Notes: a model not told the origin generated them from the sequence alone. Shown: positions 1 through 6,600, counted from the stretch's first letter. The stretch: 64,000 nucleotides of DNA from Veillonella ratti (GCF_003992115.1 NZ_RQUX01000012.1:1-64000), one strand, 5' to 3'. A program made the numbers and translations.

Positions 1-78
1 ACAGCAAAGTTAATAGCAAATTTAACCTTAACGGGCCCAGTGAACGATGATACGGGGCCTGTAGCTCCACCTTGGCTA

Positions 79-345
79 CTAATAGCCAAAAACGAACAAC
101 CAGGTTGATATTTCAATGTTTGTTTCACCGAGTGCGTGTAAAAAGACTCTAGCACCGTCATTATTAGCGTTAACAGATGCATGCTCTGCAAAAGTTCTGG
201 CACTGTCAAAAAGGCCTGTAGTAAAGCCTAATAATGTATTTACATTAATCGGATATGTAATATTTTTTGTACCTTCTGAGTAATTATTATTTAACGCGCT
301 GCCAGTAGTTCCAGTAATTTTTATACCTTGGAGAGCAAAAATGCC
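79..345 (-). pseudogene. Start-less C-terminal segment of a phage tail fibre protein
   Basis: The minus strand has an open frame of 88 codons that begins directly after a stop (346-348), has no Met codon, and ends at tandem TAG stops (79-81, 76-78). The translation ends in ISTWLFVFGY and is rich in Asn, Gly and Thr, with an early ITGTTG motif; this composition and aromatic ending are typical of distal tail-fibre domains. No N-terminal part is attached. It lies beside a tyrosine recombinase (470-1477) and points towards the tail genes expected to the left. It is either debris or a silent exchangeable C-terminus of a tail-fibre switch. The assignment as tail fibre is by sequence character, not by a search. 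Confidence 0.55.
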
Positions 346-423
346 TTATAATATAAATTTTATAAGCGAAAAATCAAGAAATACCAAGCAAATCCCAAGC
401 AGTAAATTTACCGGAATTACTGG
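302..423. repeat. Imperfect inverted repeat beside tail-fibre segment, candidate crossover sites
   Basis: CCAGTAGTTCCAGTAA at 302-317 (+) recurs as CCAGTAATTCCGGTAA on the minus strand at 423-408, 14 of 16 identical and in opposite orientation. The right copy is itself partly palindromic (TTACC 408-412, GGTAA 422-426). The left copy encodes the ITGTTG part of the tail-fibre segment on the minus strand. In the plus direction the right copy encodes TGITG in a 34-codon frame starting at ATG 341 behind a GGAG. Such sites inside a coding repeat are what a shufflon-type recombinase would use; the role is inferred. Confidence 0.35.
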
Positions 424-469
424 TAATTTGCAGTGTTTTTATTGACTGATAATATGCATATATACAACA

Positions 470-1477
470 TCATTTTAGTAATTTTATTGTTTTGCGAAGC
501 TGCACAAGGGTTTTATGGGTATAAACTCCGTCAGTAACATTATTAGCTGCATGTCCTAAAAGACGTCGTTTAGCGTTGTAGTTAGCATCAGCATCATCTA
601 ATAGTGTTGCAAATGTATGGCGACAATCATGCGTAGTATGCTTGCATTTAATTGTGTCCATAACTCTGTTAAATGCACGTGCAAATTGGGCATAGCTCAT
701 TAAGTCGCCTAATAGATATTTACCAGGTTGGGTTAACCGATATTCTATTAATGGCCAAATGCGATCATGTATAGGGATGATGCGGATGCCTGCTTTAGTT
801 TTAGATTGAGTTATATCAAAATATTTTTGCTTGATTTTTACATCGGTCTTTTTTAAATATCGTAATTCAGCCGAGCGCATTCCAGTGTATAGCATGATTA
901 ATGGTAAATCCTTATACGGGTTATTGCAGGACCAAATTTTATTGATTTGCGCACGAGTAAATGGCTTGTGGGGTCTAACTGGTACATTTTTACCAATATG
1001 TAAATAGGATGCAAGGTTTTTATCAACCCATTCATTTATGATGGCAAAACGGTAGAGTTGATGTATGAGTGAGCGTACCTTTTTTAAGCTTGCATATGAT
1101 AAGCCTTGTGCAGCCATAGTATCGAGCAGGTTTTGTAGTTGATTATATTTGATTTTATTTATAGGGATACCTGCTAAAGGGCCTAGGTGCCGTAGACCGT
1201 TACTATAGCCATCGGCTGTAGACTGGCTGACTTGTTTACTATGACTTGGGTACCAGGCTTTATATACGTTAAATAATGTAAGCCCAGGAATTGGAACCGA
1301 AGAATTATTGAATTTTGCTAATGCATCTAATGCTTCAGCATATGTGGCATAATATCCGATAATATGCAAAATTTGTCGACCTTTGGTATCAATGCCAATG
1401 GCTTTACGCACCATATAGGGGCGCCGACGGGGGCCAGATTGCTTTGCGATTTGTCCATAACCATTAGGTAGTCTCAT
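470..1477 (-). CDS. Tyrosine recombinase / phage integrase family
   Basis: A 335-residue tyrosine recombinase. The N-terminal 60 residues look like an arm-binding domain, residues 65-160 like the SAM-like core-binding domain, and the rest is the catalytic domain. Catalytic residues are visible: Arg201 (TGMRSAE), His283 and Arg286 (HDCRH), His309 (LLGH) and Tyr319 (GVYTH). A ribosome site (GGAGG on the minus strand, about 1487-1491) precedes the start. It sits between a tail-fibre segment and the lysis genes, not at a prophage edge beside a repressor. That position suits a tail-fibre inversion recombinase as well as an integrase; the fold is certain, the role is not. Confidence 0.88.
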   Translation of the reverse strand: MRLPNGYGQIAKQSGPRRRPYMVRKAIGIDTKGRQILHIIGYYATYAEALDALAKFNNSSVPIPGLTLFNVYKAWYPSHSKQVSQSTADGYSNGLRHLGPLAGIPINKIKYNQLQNLLDTMAAQGLSYASLKKVRSLIHQLYRFAIINEWVDKNLASYLHIGKNVPVRPHKPFTRAQINKIWSCNNPYKDLPLIMLYTGMRSAELRYLKKTDVKIKQKYFDITQSKTKAGIRIIPIHDRIWPLIEYRLTQPGKYLLGDLMSYAQFARAFNRVMDTIKCKHTTHDCRHTFATLLDDADANYNAKRRLLGHAANNVTDGVYTHKTLVQLRKTIKLLK

Positions 1478-1517
1478 TTTTTTATACCTCCATAATTAAA
1501 AAAAGAAAGGAAATGTT

Positions 1518-1931
1518 ATGTATTTAATTGTAATCAATCCAGAAACCGGGGCAAGAACAACATCATATGCAATTGGTGTACATGGCAATACTATGAGCCA
1601 ATTAAAAAAGCAAGCCAAAAAAGATTATCCAGGACAAATTATGATCGAGGATAAAGATGGGAATCTTTGGCTTGAATTTAATGATGATAAGATTTGGGAT
1701 GGGGAAAAGTTAGTTGACAAACCACCATATATACCTACTGCAGCGGAAGTTGAAGAAGCAAAATTGAAACAGCTTGATGCGGAATATGCAAATAAACTAG
1801 CCGAAGCAAAACAAGCCGTTACTGAAGCGGTAACAATAGAGCAAGATAACGAATTAGCAGATGAATTAAGAAGTGATTATCAAGATATTAAAAAGGAATA
1901 TATTGAAAAGAGAGGTGCTATTAATGGCTAG
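1518..1931 (+). CDS. Phage protein between tail and lysis modules, unknown function
   Basis: A 137-residue protein with a good ribosome site (GAAAGGAAATGTT before ATG). The N-terminal half is a compact mixed region (MYLIVINPETGARTT...); the second half, from about residue 75, is a charged helical segment rich in Ala, Glu and Lys that probably forms a coiled coil. Its place directly upstream of the holin is that of small tail-fibre-associated proteins or chaperones in Firmicute phages. I do not recognise a named family. Its stop overlaps the start of the next gene, so the two are probably translationally coupled. Confidence 0.75.
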   Translation: MYLIVINPETGARTTSYAIGVHGNTMSQLKKQAKKDYPGQIMIEDKDGNLWLEFNDDKIWDGEKLVDKPPYIPTAAEVEEAKLKQLDAEYANKLAEAKQAVTEAVTIEQDNELADELRSDYQDIKKEYIEKRGAING

Positions 1932-2115
1932 ATGTTTTTTGTGTATGCGTAAAATGTTAAATGAATATCAATGTTCAAATCCTAAATGTGAACGACATGC
2001 GTTGCCACCAGCAATGCAAGCCGAAGCAGAAAAGGCTAAAGAAGAAAAACTAAGCGGGGGTGATCAAGATGAACCTGCACAAGATAAAAAGGGCGGTGAA
2101 AAAATTAATGGGTGA
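1924..2115 (+). CDS. Small zinc-ribbon-like phage protein
   Basis: A 63-residue protein starting at ATG 1924 behind AGAGGTG. Four cysteines (Cys4, Cys7, Cys16, Cys21) are arranged as CxxC and CxxxxC near the N-terminus, as in a small zinc ribbon; the tail is charged, low complexity (Lys, Glu, Asp). It overlaps the upstream gene by 8 bases and the holin by about 47 bases, so it is tightly packed in the late operon. Metal binding is inferred from the cysteine pattern; function is unknown. Confidence 0.65.
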   Translation: MARCFLCMRKMLNEYQCSNPKCERHALPPAMQAEAEKAKEEKLSGGDQDEPAQDKKGGEKING

Positions 2116-2545
2116 GTTATTAACATTTGTTAAAGATATTGTGCCGACACCAACACAAATTGAAATAGGGGTGATTGGGGGATTTTTTGGTCCTATTTTT
2201 GCTTATTTATTAGGGTGGAATAATGACATTTTTTTCTTATTATCAATGATGGCTTTAGATTTTGTCACAGGAATAATGGCATCTATTATTGATGAAACAG
2301 GGCTAAGCAGCGAGCGTGGGTATAAAGGTGGCATGCGTAAAGCACTAGCGTTGTGTACTGTAATGATGGGAAATTGGTTTATGATTTACACGGGGAGCGC
2401 TGCTGTTTATTTAACAGTCATTTACTTTTGGATTTCAAATGAAGCTATTTCTATATTAGAAAATGCTCGTAGAGCTGGTGTTGATGTGCCGTTAGGACTG
2501 GATAAAATTTTAATTAAAGTTTTAGAAGAAAGGAAAAATAGATAA
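2069..2545 (+). CDS. Phage holin (Phage_holin_4 / TcdE-like)
   Basis: A 158-residue membrane protein with a basic N-terminus and three or four hydrophobic segments. The stretch LDFVTGIMAS followed by a conserved charged turn (SERGYKGGMRKA) is characteristic of the Cph1/TcdE class of holins. It would form lesions in the inner membrane that release or activate the endolysin. The ATG at 2069 is chosen because GGGGGTG precedes it at good spacing; a later ATG at 2108 would remove part of the basic leader. The stop overlaps the start of the amidase gene by one base, so lysis genes are co-translated. Confidence 0.85.
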   Translation: MNLHKIKRAVKKLMGELLTFVKDIVPTPTQIEIGVIGGFFGPIFAYLLGWNNDIFFLLSMMALDFVTGIMASIIDETGLSSERGYKGGMRKALALCTVMMGNWFMIYTGSAAVYLTVIYFWISNEAISILENARRAGVDVPLGLDKILIKVLEERKNR

Positions 2546-3126
2546 TGAAGCAGGTTACATTGCAAAATTTAAAAGATATGGCTAAGAAGTCGTATTATGA
2601 TTTGTGGGGAGCTGCTAAAAGTCTAAATCGTGATGTAAAAATTTATCTGCATTGGACAGCTGGTCGATATGACCAGCTTTTTAGCGATTATCATATTTTG
2701 ATTACTGGTAATGGTAGTGTATATGTAAGTACTGATAATTTAAATGAATTAAAAAAAGCAACATACATGAGAAATACAGGGAGCATCGCAATTGCTCTTT
2801 GTTGCGGATATGATGCAGAAAATGAAAGCCATTTAGGTAATTATCCACCAACACAAATACAACTGGTAGCAATGGCCCAAGTAATTTGTGTGCTTGCTGA
2901 TGCACTAGATTTAACAATCGATTTAAATCGGGTCATGACACATGCTGAAGCAGCTAAAAACAAAGATGGATTAGCAACACATGATGACTATGGACCATAT
3001 AGTGGGGACCCTGACACTAGATGGGACCTTTGGGTTGTTAAAGAGGGGGAAGCACCGTGGTCAGGTGGTGATTATTTGAGAGGAGCGGCTAACTGGTGGC
3101 GTGGGCAAAGATTATTGCGGGGGTAA
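2545..3126 (+). CDS. Endolysin, N-acetylmuramoyl-L-alanine amidase
   Basis: A 193-residue amidase_2/PGRP-type enzyme expected to cut the bond between MurNAc and L-Ala in peptidoglycan at the end of infection. Zinc ligands are visible as the His of LHWTAG (about residue 36), the His of MTHAEAA (about 133), and the acidic/aromatic motif GDPDTRWDLW near residue 153. There is no obvious signal peptide or separate wall-binding domain; the last 25 residues are short and Trp/Arg rich. It follows the holin directly and precedes the spanin-like genes, the normal lysis order. Confidence 0.9.
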   Translation: MKQVTLQNLKDMAKKSYYDLWGAAKSLNRDVKIYLHWTAGRYDQLFSDYHILITGNGSVYVSTDNLNELKKATYMRNTGSIAIALCCGYDAENESHLGNYPPTQIQLVAMAQVICVLADALDLTIDLNRVMTHAEAAKNKDGLATHDDYGPYSGDPDTRWDLWVVKEGEAPWSGGDYLRGAANWWRGQRLLRG

Positions 3127-3494
3127 AAAATCATGGTAAAACGATTATTATTGCTGTTAGCATTATTATTGCCATTGTTGGGTTATGGTACTGTTTCCGC
3201 AAATTATCAGATAACGGAAGCTCAATTAACGATGCTAGAACACAATTTGAACGAATTAGAACAGAACAATCAGAAGCTACAGAGCATGCAATTGAAATCG
3301 AATCAGGACTTAATAGAAGCACAGAAGGCCTTGAAACAGTCCGAAATGAAATTGAACGAAGTACAGAATCAATTGGCCGTGTTAAGGAACGAGGCGCAGC
3401 AGCTGAAGAAATCATTGAGCACAACCAAAAACTCATTAGAGATAGCCGAGAAATCCTTGAACAAATACGAAAAAAAGGAAAAAGCACAGAATAG
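3096..3494 (+). CDS. Spanin-like protein (i-spanin/Rz-type), overlapping gene
   Basis: A 132-residue protein starting with GTG at 3096 behind GAGAGGAGCGG, inside the end of the amidase gene. One membrane segment near residues 17-34 (IIIAVSIIIAIVGLWYCF) is followed by about 95 residues of charged heptad-like coiled coil ending IRKKGKSTE. This is the layout of Rz-type inner-membrane spanins. It overlaps the 3133-3555 gene for more than 360 bases in another frame, as Rz and Rz1 do. Both frames have sensible proteins and their own ribosome sites. The function is inferred from architecture and position. Confidence 0.65.
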   Translation: MAWAKIIAGVKNHGKTIIIAVSIIIAIVGLWYCFRKLSDNGSSINDARTQFERIRTEQSEATEHAIEIESGLNRSTEGLETVRNEIERSTESIGRVKERGAAAEEIIEHNQKLIRDSREILEQIRKKGKSTE

Positions 3495-3555
3495 GCGTAT
3501 AAAATGGTTACAAATTGCGTTAGGCTCAGCAATAGTTTATGCTGTTAGTAAATGA
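3133..3555 (+). CDS. Exported coiled-coil lysis protein, possible outer spanin partner
   Basis: A 140-residue protein from ATG 3133 with GGGGGT upstream. It has a clear signal peptide (MVKRLLLLLALLLPLLGYG, cleavage probably after TVSA), a long Gln/Asn/Lys-rich coiled coil (about residues 25-118) and a C-terminal hydrophobic stretch (IALGSAIVYAV). It is the last gene of the lysis operon before a strong terminator. A spanin role fits a diderm host, but unlike lambda Rz1 there is no lipobox cysteine, and the terminal hydrophobic segment recalls unimolecular spanins. It could also be another periplasmic phage protein. Confidence 0.7.
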   Translation: MVKRLLLLLALLLPLLGYGTVSANYQITEAQLTMLEHNLNELEQNNQKLQSMQLKSNQDLIEAQKALKQSEMKLNEVQNQLAVLRNEAQQLKKSLSTTKNSLEIAEKSLNKYEKKEKAQNRRIKWLQIALGSAIVYAVSK

Positions 3556-3556
3556 T

Positions 3557-3587
3557 AGAGAGGGGAAATTTCCCCTCTCTTTTTTTG
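3557..3587 (+). terminator. Strong intrinsic terminator of the lysis operon
   Basis: A perfect 12-bp stem AGAGAGGGGAAA / TTTCCCCTCTCT followed by seven T. It ends the late transcript of prophage 1 and separates the accessory operons. Confidence 0.95.
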
Positions 3588-3633
3588 TTTGTGAAAAAAC
3601 GTGTGCATATATGTGTATATGTGTGTTATAGTG

Positions 3634-3662
3634 TTTACAAAAAGTAAAAATGTGTGTATAAT
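3634..3662 (+). promoter_or_regulatory. Sigma-70 promoter of accessory operon
   Basis: TTTACA (3634-3639), 17-bp spacer, TATAAT (3657-3662), 43 bp before the start of the 3706 gene. A GT/AT-alternating stretch lies just upstream (3600-3632). Confidence 0.85.
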
Positions 3663-3705
3663 GTAATCATAAGATAACACAAGGTAACATAAAGGAGCGA
3701 TAATC

Positions 3706-4599
3706 ATGGAAAACAAAGCATTAATTGAAACACTTAAAACGAAAGTATGGGACTACTTAGTATCTCTTGAATCGTTAAAAATTGAGTTGGACGTTGAAGG
3801 TGTTAAAGATACTATCTTTGGTTATTTATCCTTTGGCGACATCAGAAAAGATACCAATAAAATATTAGAAGTTGTTGAAGTCAACAATAAAACTGTATTA
3901 TGCAGCGTACGTAAGCATAGTATTTTATTTGACGATGAGTTAGATACTAATACATATCTTAATATGCTAGCTAATGCTATCATATTAAAATTAGTAAAAT
4001 ATGGTATGGTTGATTGGCAATCTGCCACCGAAAATATGAAATTAGATGGTGCGGCAGCTACTATATTAAGTAAAGCTGGTATCAATACAGTAGGTGAATT
4101 AGTAGGCGATCTACAATTCGCAAGTGCTTCAGAATTACAGGCTAAATTATCTGATACGTTTGAATATAATACAGATAATTTATATATTGGACGTATGGGC
4201 GCGGAAGCTAATACAAAATTGAGTATAAATGCTGGAATTACTTTCCACAAACCATTTATCACTAACAACGGTAAAATATACGACTTTATAAGCAAAGATA
4301 TAAAAGAATTTATCAAATTTGTTCAAGATAATATTCGTATGCAAGACAACAAATTTGGTATTATCAAAGACGATATGAATTACTTTCCATTAGCTGTATT
4401 AGATAGCGATACAGTAGAATATACAGATATGTATAGTAATTGGCATACAGATAATTTAGAACATTTTAGTACAGTGGCAAATAAAGCAACGCTAACCGTA
4501 GATTATGATTCAATTGGTTTAAACGGAGTAGAAAAATTACAAGATAAAAGTTTTGGCATATTTAAAGTCAAAGCTGTAGAGTCTATTGTTTCTATATAA
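3706..4599 (+). CDS. Unknown protein of a prophage accessory operon
   Basis: A 297-residue protein with an AAAGGAG ribosome site. I do not recognise the family. There are no signal peptide, membrane segments or cysteine motifs. The region around residues 117-148 (ILSKAGINTVGELVGDLQFAS) resembles a short helix-hairpin-helix-like or helical segment; the remainder is mixed alpha/beta, acidic. It has its own consensus promoter, lies after the lysis terminator and is followed 11 bases later by a ribbon-helix-helix-like gene, so the pair behaves like a moron expressed in the lysogen. Superinfection exclusion, defence or toxin-antitoxin functions are possible but not shown. Confidence 0.7.
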   Translation: MENKALIETLKTKVWDYLVSLESLKIELDVEGVKDTIFGYLSFGDIRKDTNKILEVVEVNNKTVLCSVRKHSILFDDELDTNTYLNMLANAIILKLVKYGMVDWQSATENMKLDGAAATILSKAGINTVGELVGDLQFASASELQAKLSDTFEYNTDNLYIGRMGAEANTKLSINAGITFHKPFITNNGKIYDFISKDIKEFIKFVQDNIRMQDNKFGIIKDDMNYFPLAVLDSDTVEYTDMYSNWHTDNLEHFSTVANKATLTVDYDSIGLNGVEKLQDKSFGIFKVKAVESIVSI

Positions 4600-4610
4600 G
4601 GGGGAATAAC

Positions 4611-4955
4611 ATGGAAAAGAAACGAAAAAATGTTTATATGGGACCCGAGCTAGAAGAACTAGCAAGGGACTCACAAGGTAACAATTTTAGCAAAAAATTA
4701 AATGCGATAGTAAGAAACTATAAAATAATTATGGAATATACCCATTTTCCACAATTTGATAATAATATTAAAACAGAGCAATTAAAGTTGTTAATTGACA
4801 TCACTCGTGAAGCGGACATAACGAGTGAGTTTATCGAGAACTTGCCACAAACAATTATTGATAGTGGAGCGCTGGATAAAGAGGATTTAGTGGATTTAGC
4901 AGATAAAGTTAGACGGACTCCAATTATTGAACTAATAAAGCTAATCGGCGATTAA
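4611..4955 (+). CDS. Putative ribbon-helix-helix DNA-binding protein
   Basis: A 114-residue protein starting 11 bases after the upstream gene, with AAGGGGGAA before ATG. The first 50 residues (basic start KKRKNVYMGPELEEL, then a helix and FSKKLNAIVRNYKII) have the short strand plus two helices expected of a CopG/RHH domain; the remainder is helical and acidic. It probably autoregulates the operon or acts as a partner of the 297-residue protein. A terminator follows. The domain call is a judgement from pattern, not a search. Confidence 0.55.
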   Translation: MEKKRKNVYMGPELEELARDSQGNNFSKKLNAIVRNYKIIMEYTHFPQFDNNIKTEQLKLLIDITREADITSEFIENLPQTIIDSGALDKEDLVDLADKVRRTPIIELIKLIGD

Positions 4956-4984
4956 TAAAGACGTTAAATAATATATATGTAAAA

Positions 4985-5029
4985 GGCCCACAGAGCTAGA
5001 AAATAAATAGCTTTGTGGGCAATTTTTTT
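4985..5029 (+). terminator. Intrinsic terminator of the 3706-4955 operon
   Basis: Stem GCCCACAgAGCT / AGCTtTGTGGGC with an 11-base AT loop and seven T. Confidence 0.9.
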
Positions 5030-5040
5030 GCTTATATCAT

Positions 5041-5069
5041 TTGACAATACTATGAATTCATAGTATAAT
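5041..5069 (+). promoter_or_regulatory. Consensus promoter with a 20-bp perfect palindrome in the spacer
   Basis: TTGACA (5041-5046), 17-bp spacer, TATAAT (5064-5069), fully consensus. The spacer and start of the -10 form the perfect palindrome ATACTATGAATTCATAGTAT (5047-5066), an obvious operator placed where a bound repressor would block RNA polymerase. Confidence 0.88.
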
Positions 5070-5094
5070 AAAACCATAGAAAGGAGGTAAACCA

Positions 5095-5178
5095 ATGAAA
5101 AAGAAAATAGAGCTTATAACAGCAATAATACAACTAACGACAGCGATATTATTACTGATACAAGCTCTAAAAGGTTAG
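5095..5178 (+). CDS. Tiny hydrophobic peptide, possible membrane toxin
   Basis: A 27-codon gene with a very strong ribosome site (AAAGGAGGT, 7-base spacing) behind a consensus promoter. The peptide has three N-terminal lysines (MKKKIELITA) and then one hydrophobic helix ending LLLIQALKG. The strong expression signals and single short membrane helix resemble type I toxins and holin-like peptides. No family is assigned. Confidence 0.6.
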   Translation: MKKKIELITAIIQLTTAILLLIQALKG

Positions 5179-5186
5179 CAAAAGGT

Positions 5187-5216
5187 GGTCATCGCAAGAT
5201 GGCCACTGACCTTTAC
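5187..5216 (-). terminator. Hairpin between two tiny peptide genes, terminator-like on minus strand
   Basis: GTGGTCATC / GATGGCCAC with a GCAA loop; on the minus strand it is followed by CTTTT. It could end an antisense transcript over the peptide genes or stabilise the sense mRNA. No clear minus-strand promoter was identified. Confidence 0.4.
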
Positions 5217-5246
5217 CTAATATAAGTATAACACATTGGTAAAAAT

Positions 5247-5324
5247 ATGAAAATGATGATTAATTTGATAGCCTTAGTGCTTAGTGTTATTGCGTTGTTG
5301 ATTGTAATAAGTAAGGTGATATAA
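5247..5324 (+). CDS. Second tiny hydrophobic peptide
   Basis: A 25-codon frame, MKMMINLIALVLSVI... ending VISKVI, a single membrane helix with a Lys at each end. The ribosome site is weak. Its TAA overlaps the ATG of the next gene (TAATG), which supports real translation and coupling. It may be a second small membrane peptide or a leader for the downstream gene. Confidence 0.45.
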   Translation: MKMMINLIALVLSVIALLIVISKVI

Positions 5325-5539
5325 TGAAAATAATAGAAGCAGTAATGACAACTAAAGAGGCGGCAGAACGTTGGGGAAAGTTGCAAGCCGTTATTCAGCA
5401 AAATTGCTTGGGTCAGAAGGGGTTGCCACCACGGTTTTCTGACGATGAATGTAGAAAAAGTGGAGGGACTTGGTTAGTCACATATGAAGGTATGAAGAGA
5501 TTGTATGGTGAACCTTTGGGAAAGGAGCATACTAAATGA
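5324..5539 (+). CDS. Small helix-turn-helix protein, excisionase-like
   Basis: A 71-residue protein. The opening TTKEAAERWGKLQAVIQQ and the later GGTWLVTYEGMKRLYG match the two ends of the short HTH proteins (winged helix, excisionase or antitoxin type) in which a helix-turn-helix is followed by a 'GGTWLI' strand. It is coupled to the preceding peptide gene and overlaps the next gene by 4 bases. It may bind the 5047-5066 operator; this is inferred. Confidence 0.55.
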   Translation: MKIIEAVMTTKEAAERWGKLQAVIQQNCLGQKGLPPRFSDDECRKSGGTWLVTYEGMKRLYGEPLGKEHTK

Positions 5540-6030
5540 ACATTGAGATAATAAAAGATAGATTTAATAAAAATAATATTATAGTAAAATCACCATATAA
5601 TGAAGATTTTATTGAAAAATGCCATAAACTAAATGGCAAATTTGATTATAATTACAAAGGATGGGTATTTCCTGAAGCTTTAATAGAGGATATTAAACAA
5701 GCCTTATTTGAAGTGTATGATTGGAGCGATACAGAAGAAAAAATAGAGGTTGAATACAAAGCCATTGATTTTATTGCTAAAGAAAATGAAATTAGAATTG
5801 GAAATAAATTGGTGGGAATTAGAACTGAAAGGGATTATAGAGTGATCCTCTATGATACAGTAGTAGAGTATGGCCAGTTACCTAAAACTGGTGGCAGTGG
5901 AAAATATCCATCAATTTTTGAAAACACAAATGATGTAGGTAAAGATACAATTTTAAAGAGTAAAATTACTAAAAAATTATATGATAAACTATCTGATGAA
6001 GATAAAGAAAAAATAAAAATTATGAAATAG
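5536..6030 (+). CDS. Unknown protein, last gene of prophage 1
   Basis: A 164-residue protein overlapping the upstream HTH gene by ATGA. The first 60 residues (IIVKSPYNEDFIEKCHKLNGKF, then GWVFP) recall a small fold common in phage and helicase-associated proteins with a 'G(K/R)(W/F)...W.FP' pattern. The rest is charged. No catalytic motif is evident. As the distal gene of an operon with tiny peptides and an HTH protein, it may be an antitoxin, immunity or regulatory protein; there is no direct evidence. Confidence 0.6.
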   Translation: MNIEIIKDRFNKNNIIVKSPYNEDFIEKCHKLNGKFDYNYKGWVFPEALIEDIKQALFEVYDWSDTEEKIEVEYKAIDFIAKENEIRIGNKLVGIRTERDYRVILYDTVVEYGQLPKTGGSGKYPSIFENTNDVGKDTILKSKITKKLYDKLSDEDKEKIKIMK

Positions 6031-6054
6031 ATGGACATTTAGATAAAGTTAAAA

Positions 6055-6132
6055 GAATGCCCCCTAACTTGCCCCCTAAATGTAAGTTTATTTTAAGGAG
6101 ATAGATAGATACTGAATCAATTAGGGGCATTC
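6055..6132. repeat. Direct and inverted GC-rich repeats at prophage 1 right end
   Basis: GCCCCCTAA occurs twice in direct orientation (6059-6067 and 6071-6079). TTAGGGGCATTC (6121-6132) is an inverted match to GAATGCCCCCTAA (6055-6067) apart from one extra C. This is the last structure before host genes and may mark the attachment region; the partner end is outside the window. Confidence 0.4.
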
Positions 6133-6160
6133 CCATCAACCGCACCATATCAGTTAATAA

Positions 6161-6194
6161 GCGCCTTGCGAGATTTTCGCAAGGCGCTCTTTTT
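6161..6194 (+). terminator. Intrinsic terminator at prophage/host boundary
   Basis: Perfect 10-bp stem GCGCCTTGCG / CGCAAGGCGC followed by TCTTTTTG. Confidence 0.92.
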
Positions 6195-6267
6195 GTTTTG
6201 ACAACACTTTGTCATGAGGGGTTTGACAACACTTTTAAAATACTTTTTCGAATAAATCGTTAGTATA

Positions 6268-6600
6268 TTATTTTTTGTTTGTATCTTTCTTTTGATCTTT
6301 GGTTGGTTCCTCAATATTAATAATCACATTTTTCTCCTGCCAACTGCGTACCGCATCATTGACATACGAATTACGTAATTCATCAGCTTCTTCCGGAGTC
6401 ATGATGATTTTTTTACGTGGGATAATGATTTCACGATTTACAGATACGTCTTCATTGTAAGAATAGCCATCATCGGGATCCCATTGATTGATGGTTGCGC
6501 TACCGTCAGGATGTCGAATAACTTGTGTTTGTAAATCAGCGAATACCGTTGAAGAACTTATTAATAATAGACCTGATACAGTGATTATTACCTTTTTCAT
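6268..6600 (-). CDS. Small exported protein of unknown function
   Basis: A 110-residue protein starting at ATG 6600 behind GGAGGC. A signal peptide (MKKVIITVSGLLLISSSTVFA) precedes a mature domain beginning DLQTQVIRHPDGSATINQWD, and the C-terminus is Lys/Asp rich and disordered. It is probably periplasmic. The phrases around EEADELRNSY suggest a short helix. The family is not recognised. Confidence 0.72.
   Translation of the reverse strand: MKKVIITVSGLLLISSSTVFADLQTQVIRHPDGSATINQWDPDDGYSYNEDVSVNREIIIPRKKIIMTPEEADELRNSYVNDAVRSWQEKNVIINIEEPTKDQKKDTNKK

Noticed and set aside
1-108. Plus-strand open frame from the window edge to TGA 106-108 as a definite tail-fibre end
   Set aside because: Only 35 codons are visible and the upstream part is outside the window; kept as a hint in the first finding, not as a feature.
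2702-2917. Minus-strand ORF inside the amidase gene
   Set aside because: Shadow of the endolysin frame with no ribosome site; composition reflects complementary codons.
6121-6147. CCGCACCA at 6140-6147, resembling a tRNA 3' end at the prophage boundary
   Set aside because: No TTCRANNC T-loop or matching acceptor stem lies upstream, so a tRNA or tRNA fragment is not supported.
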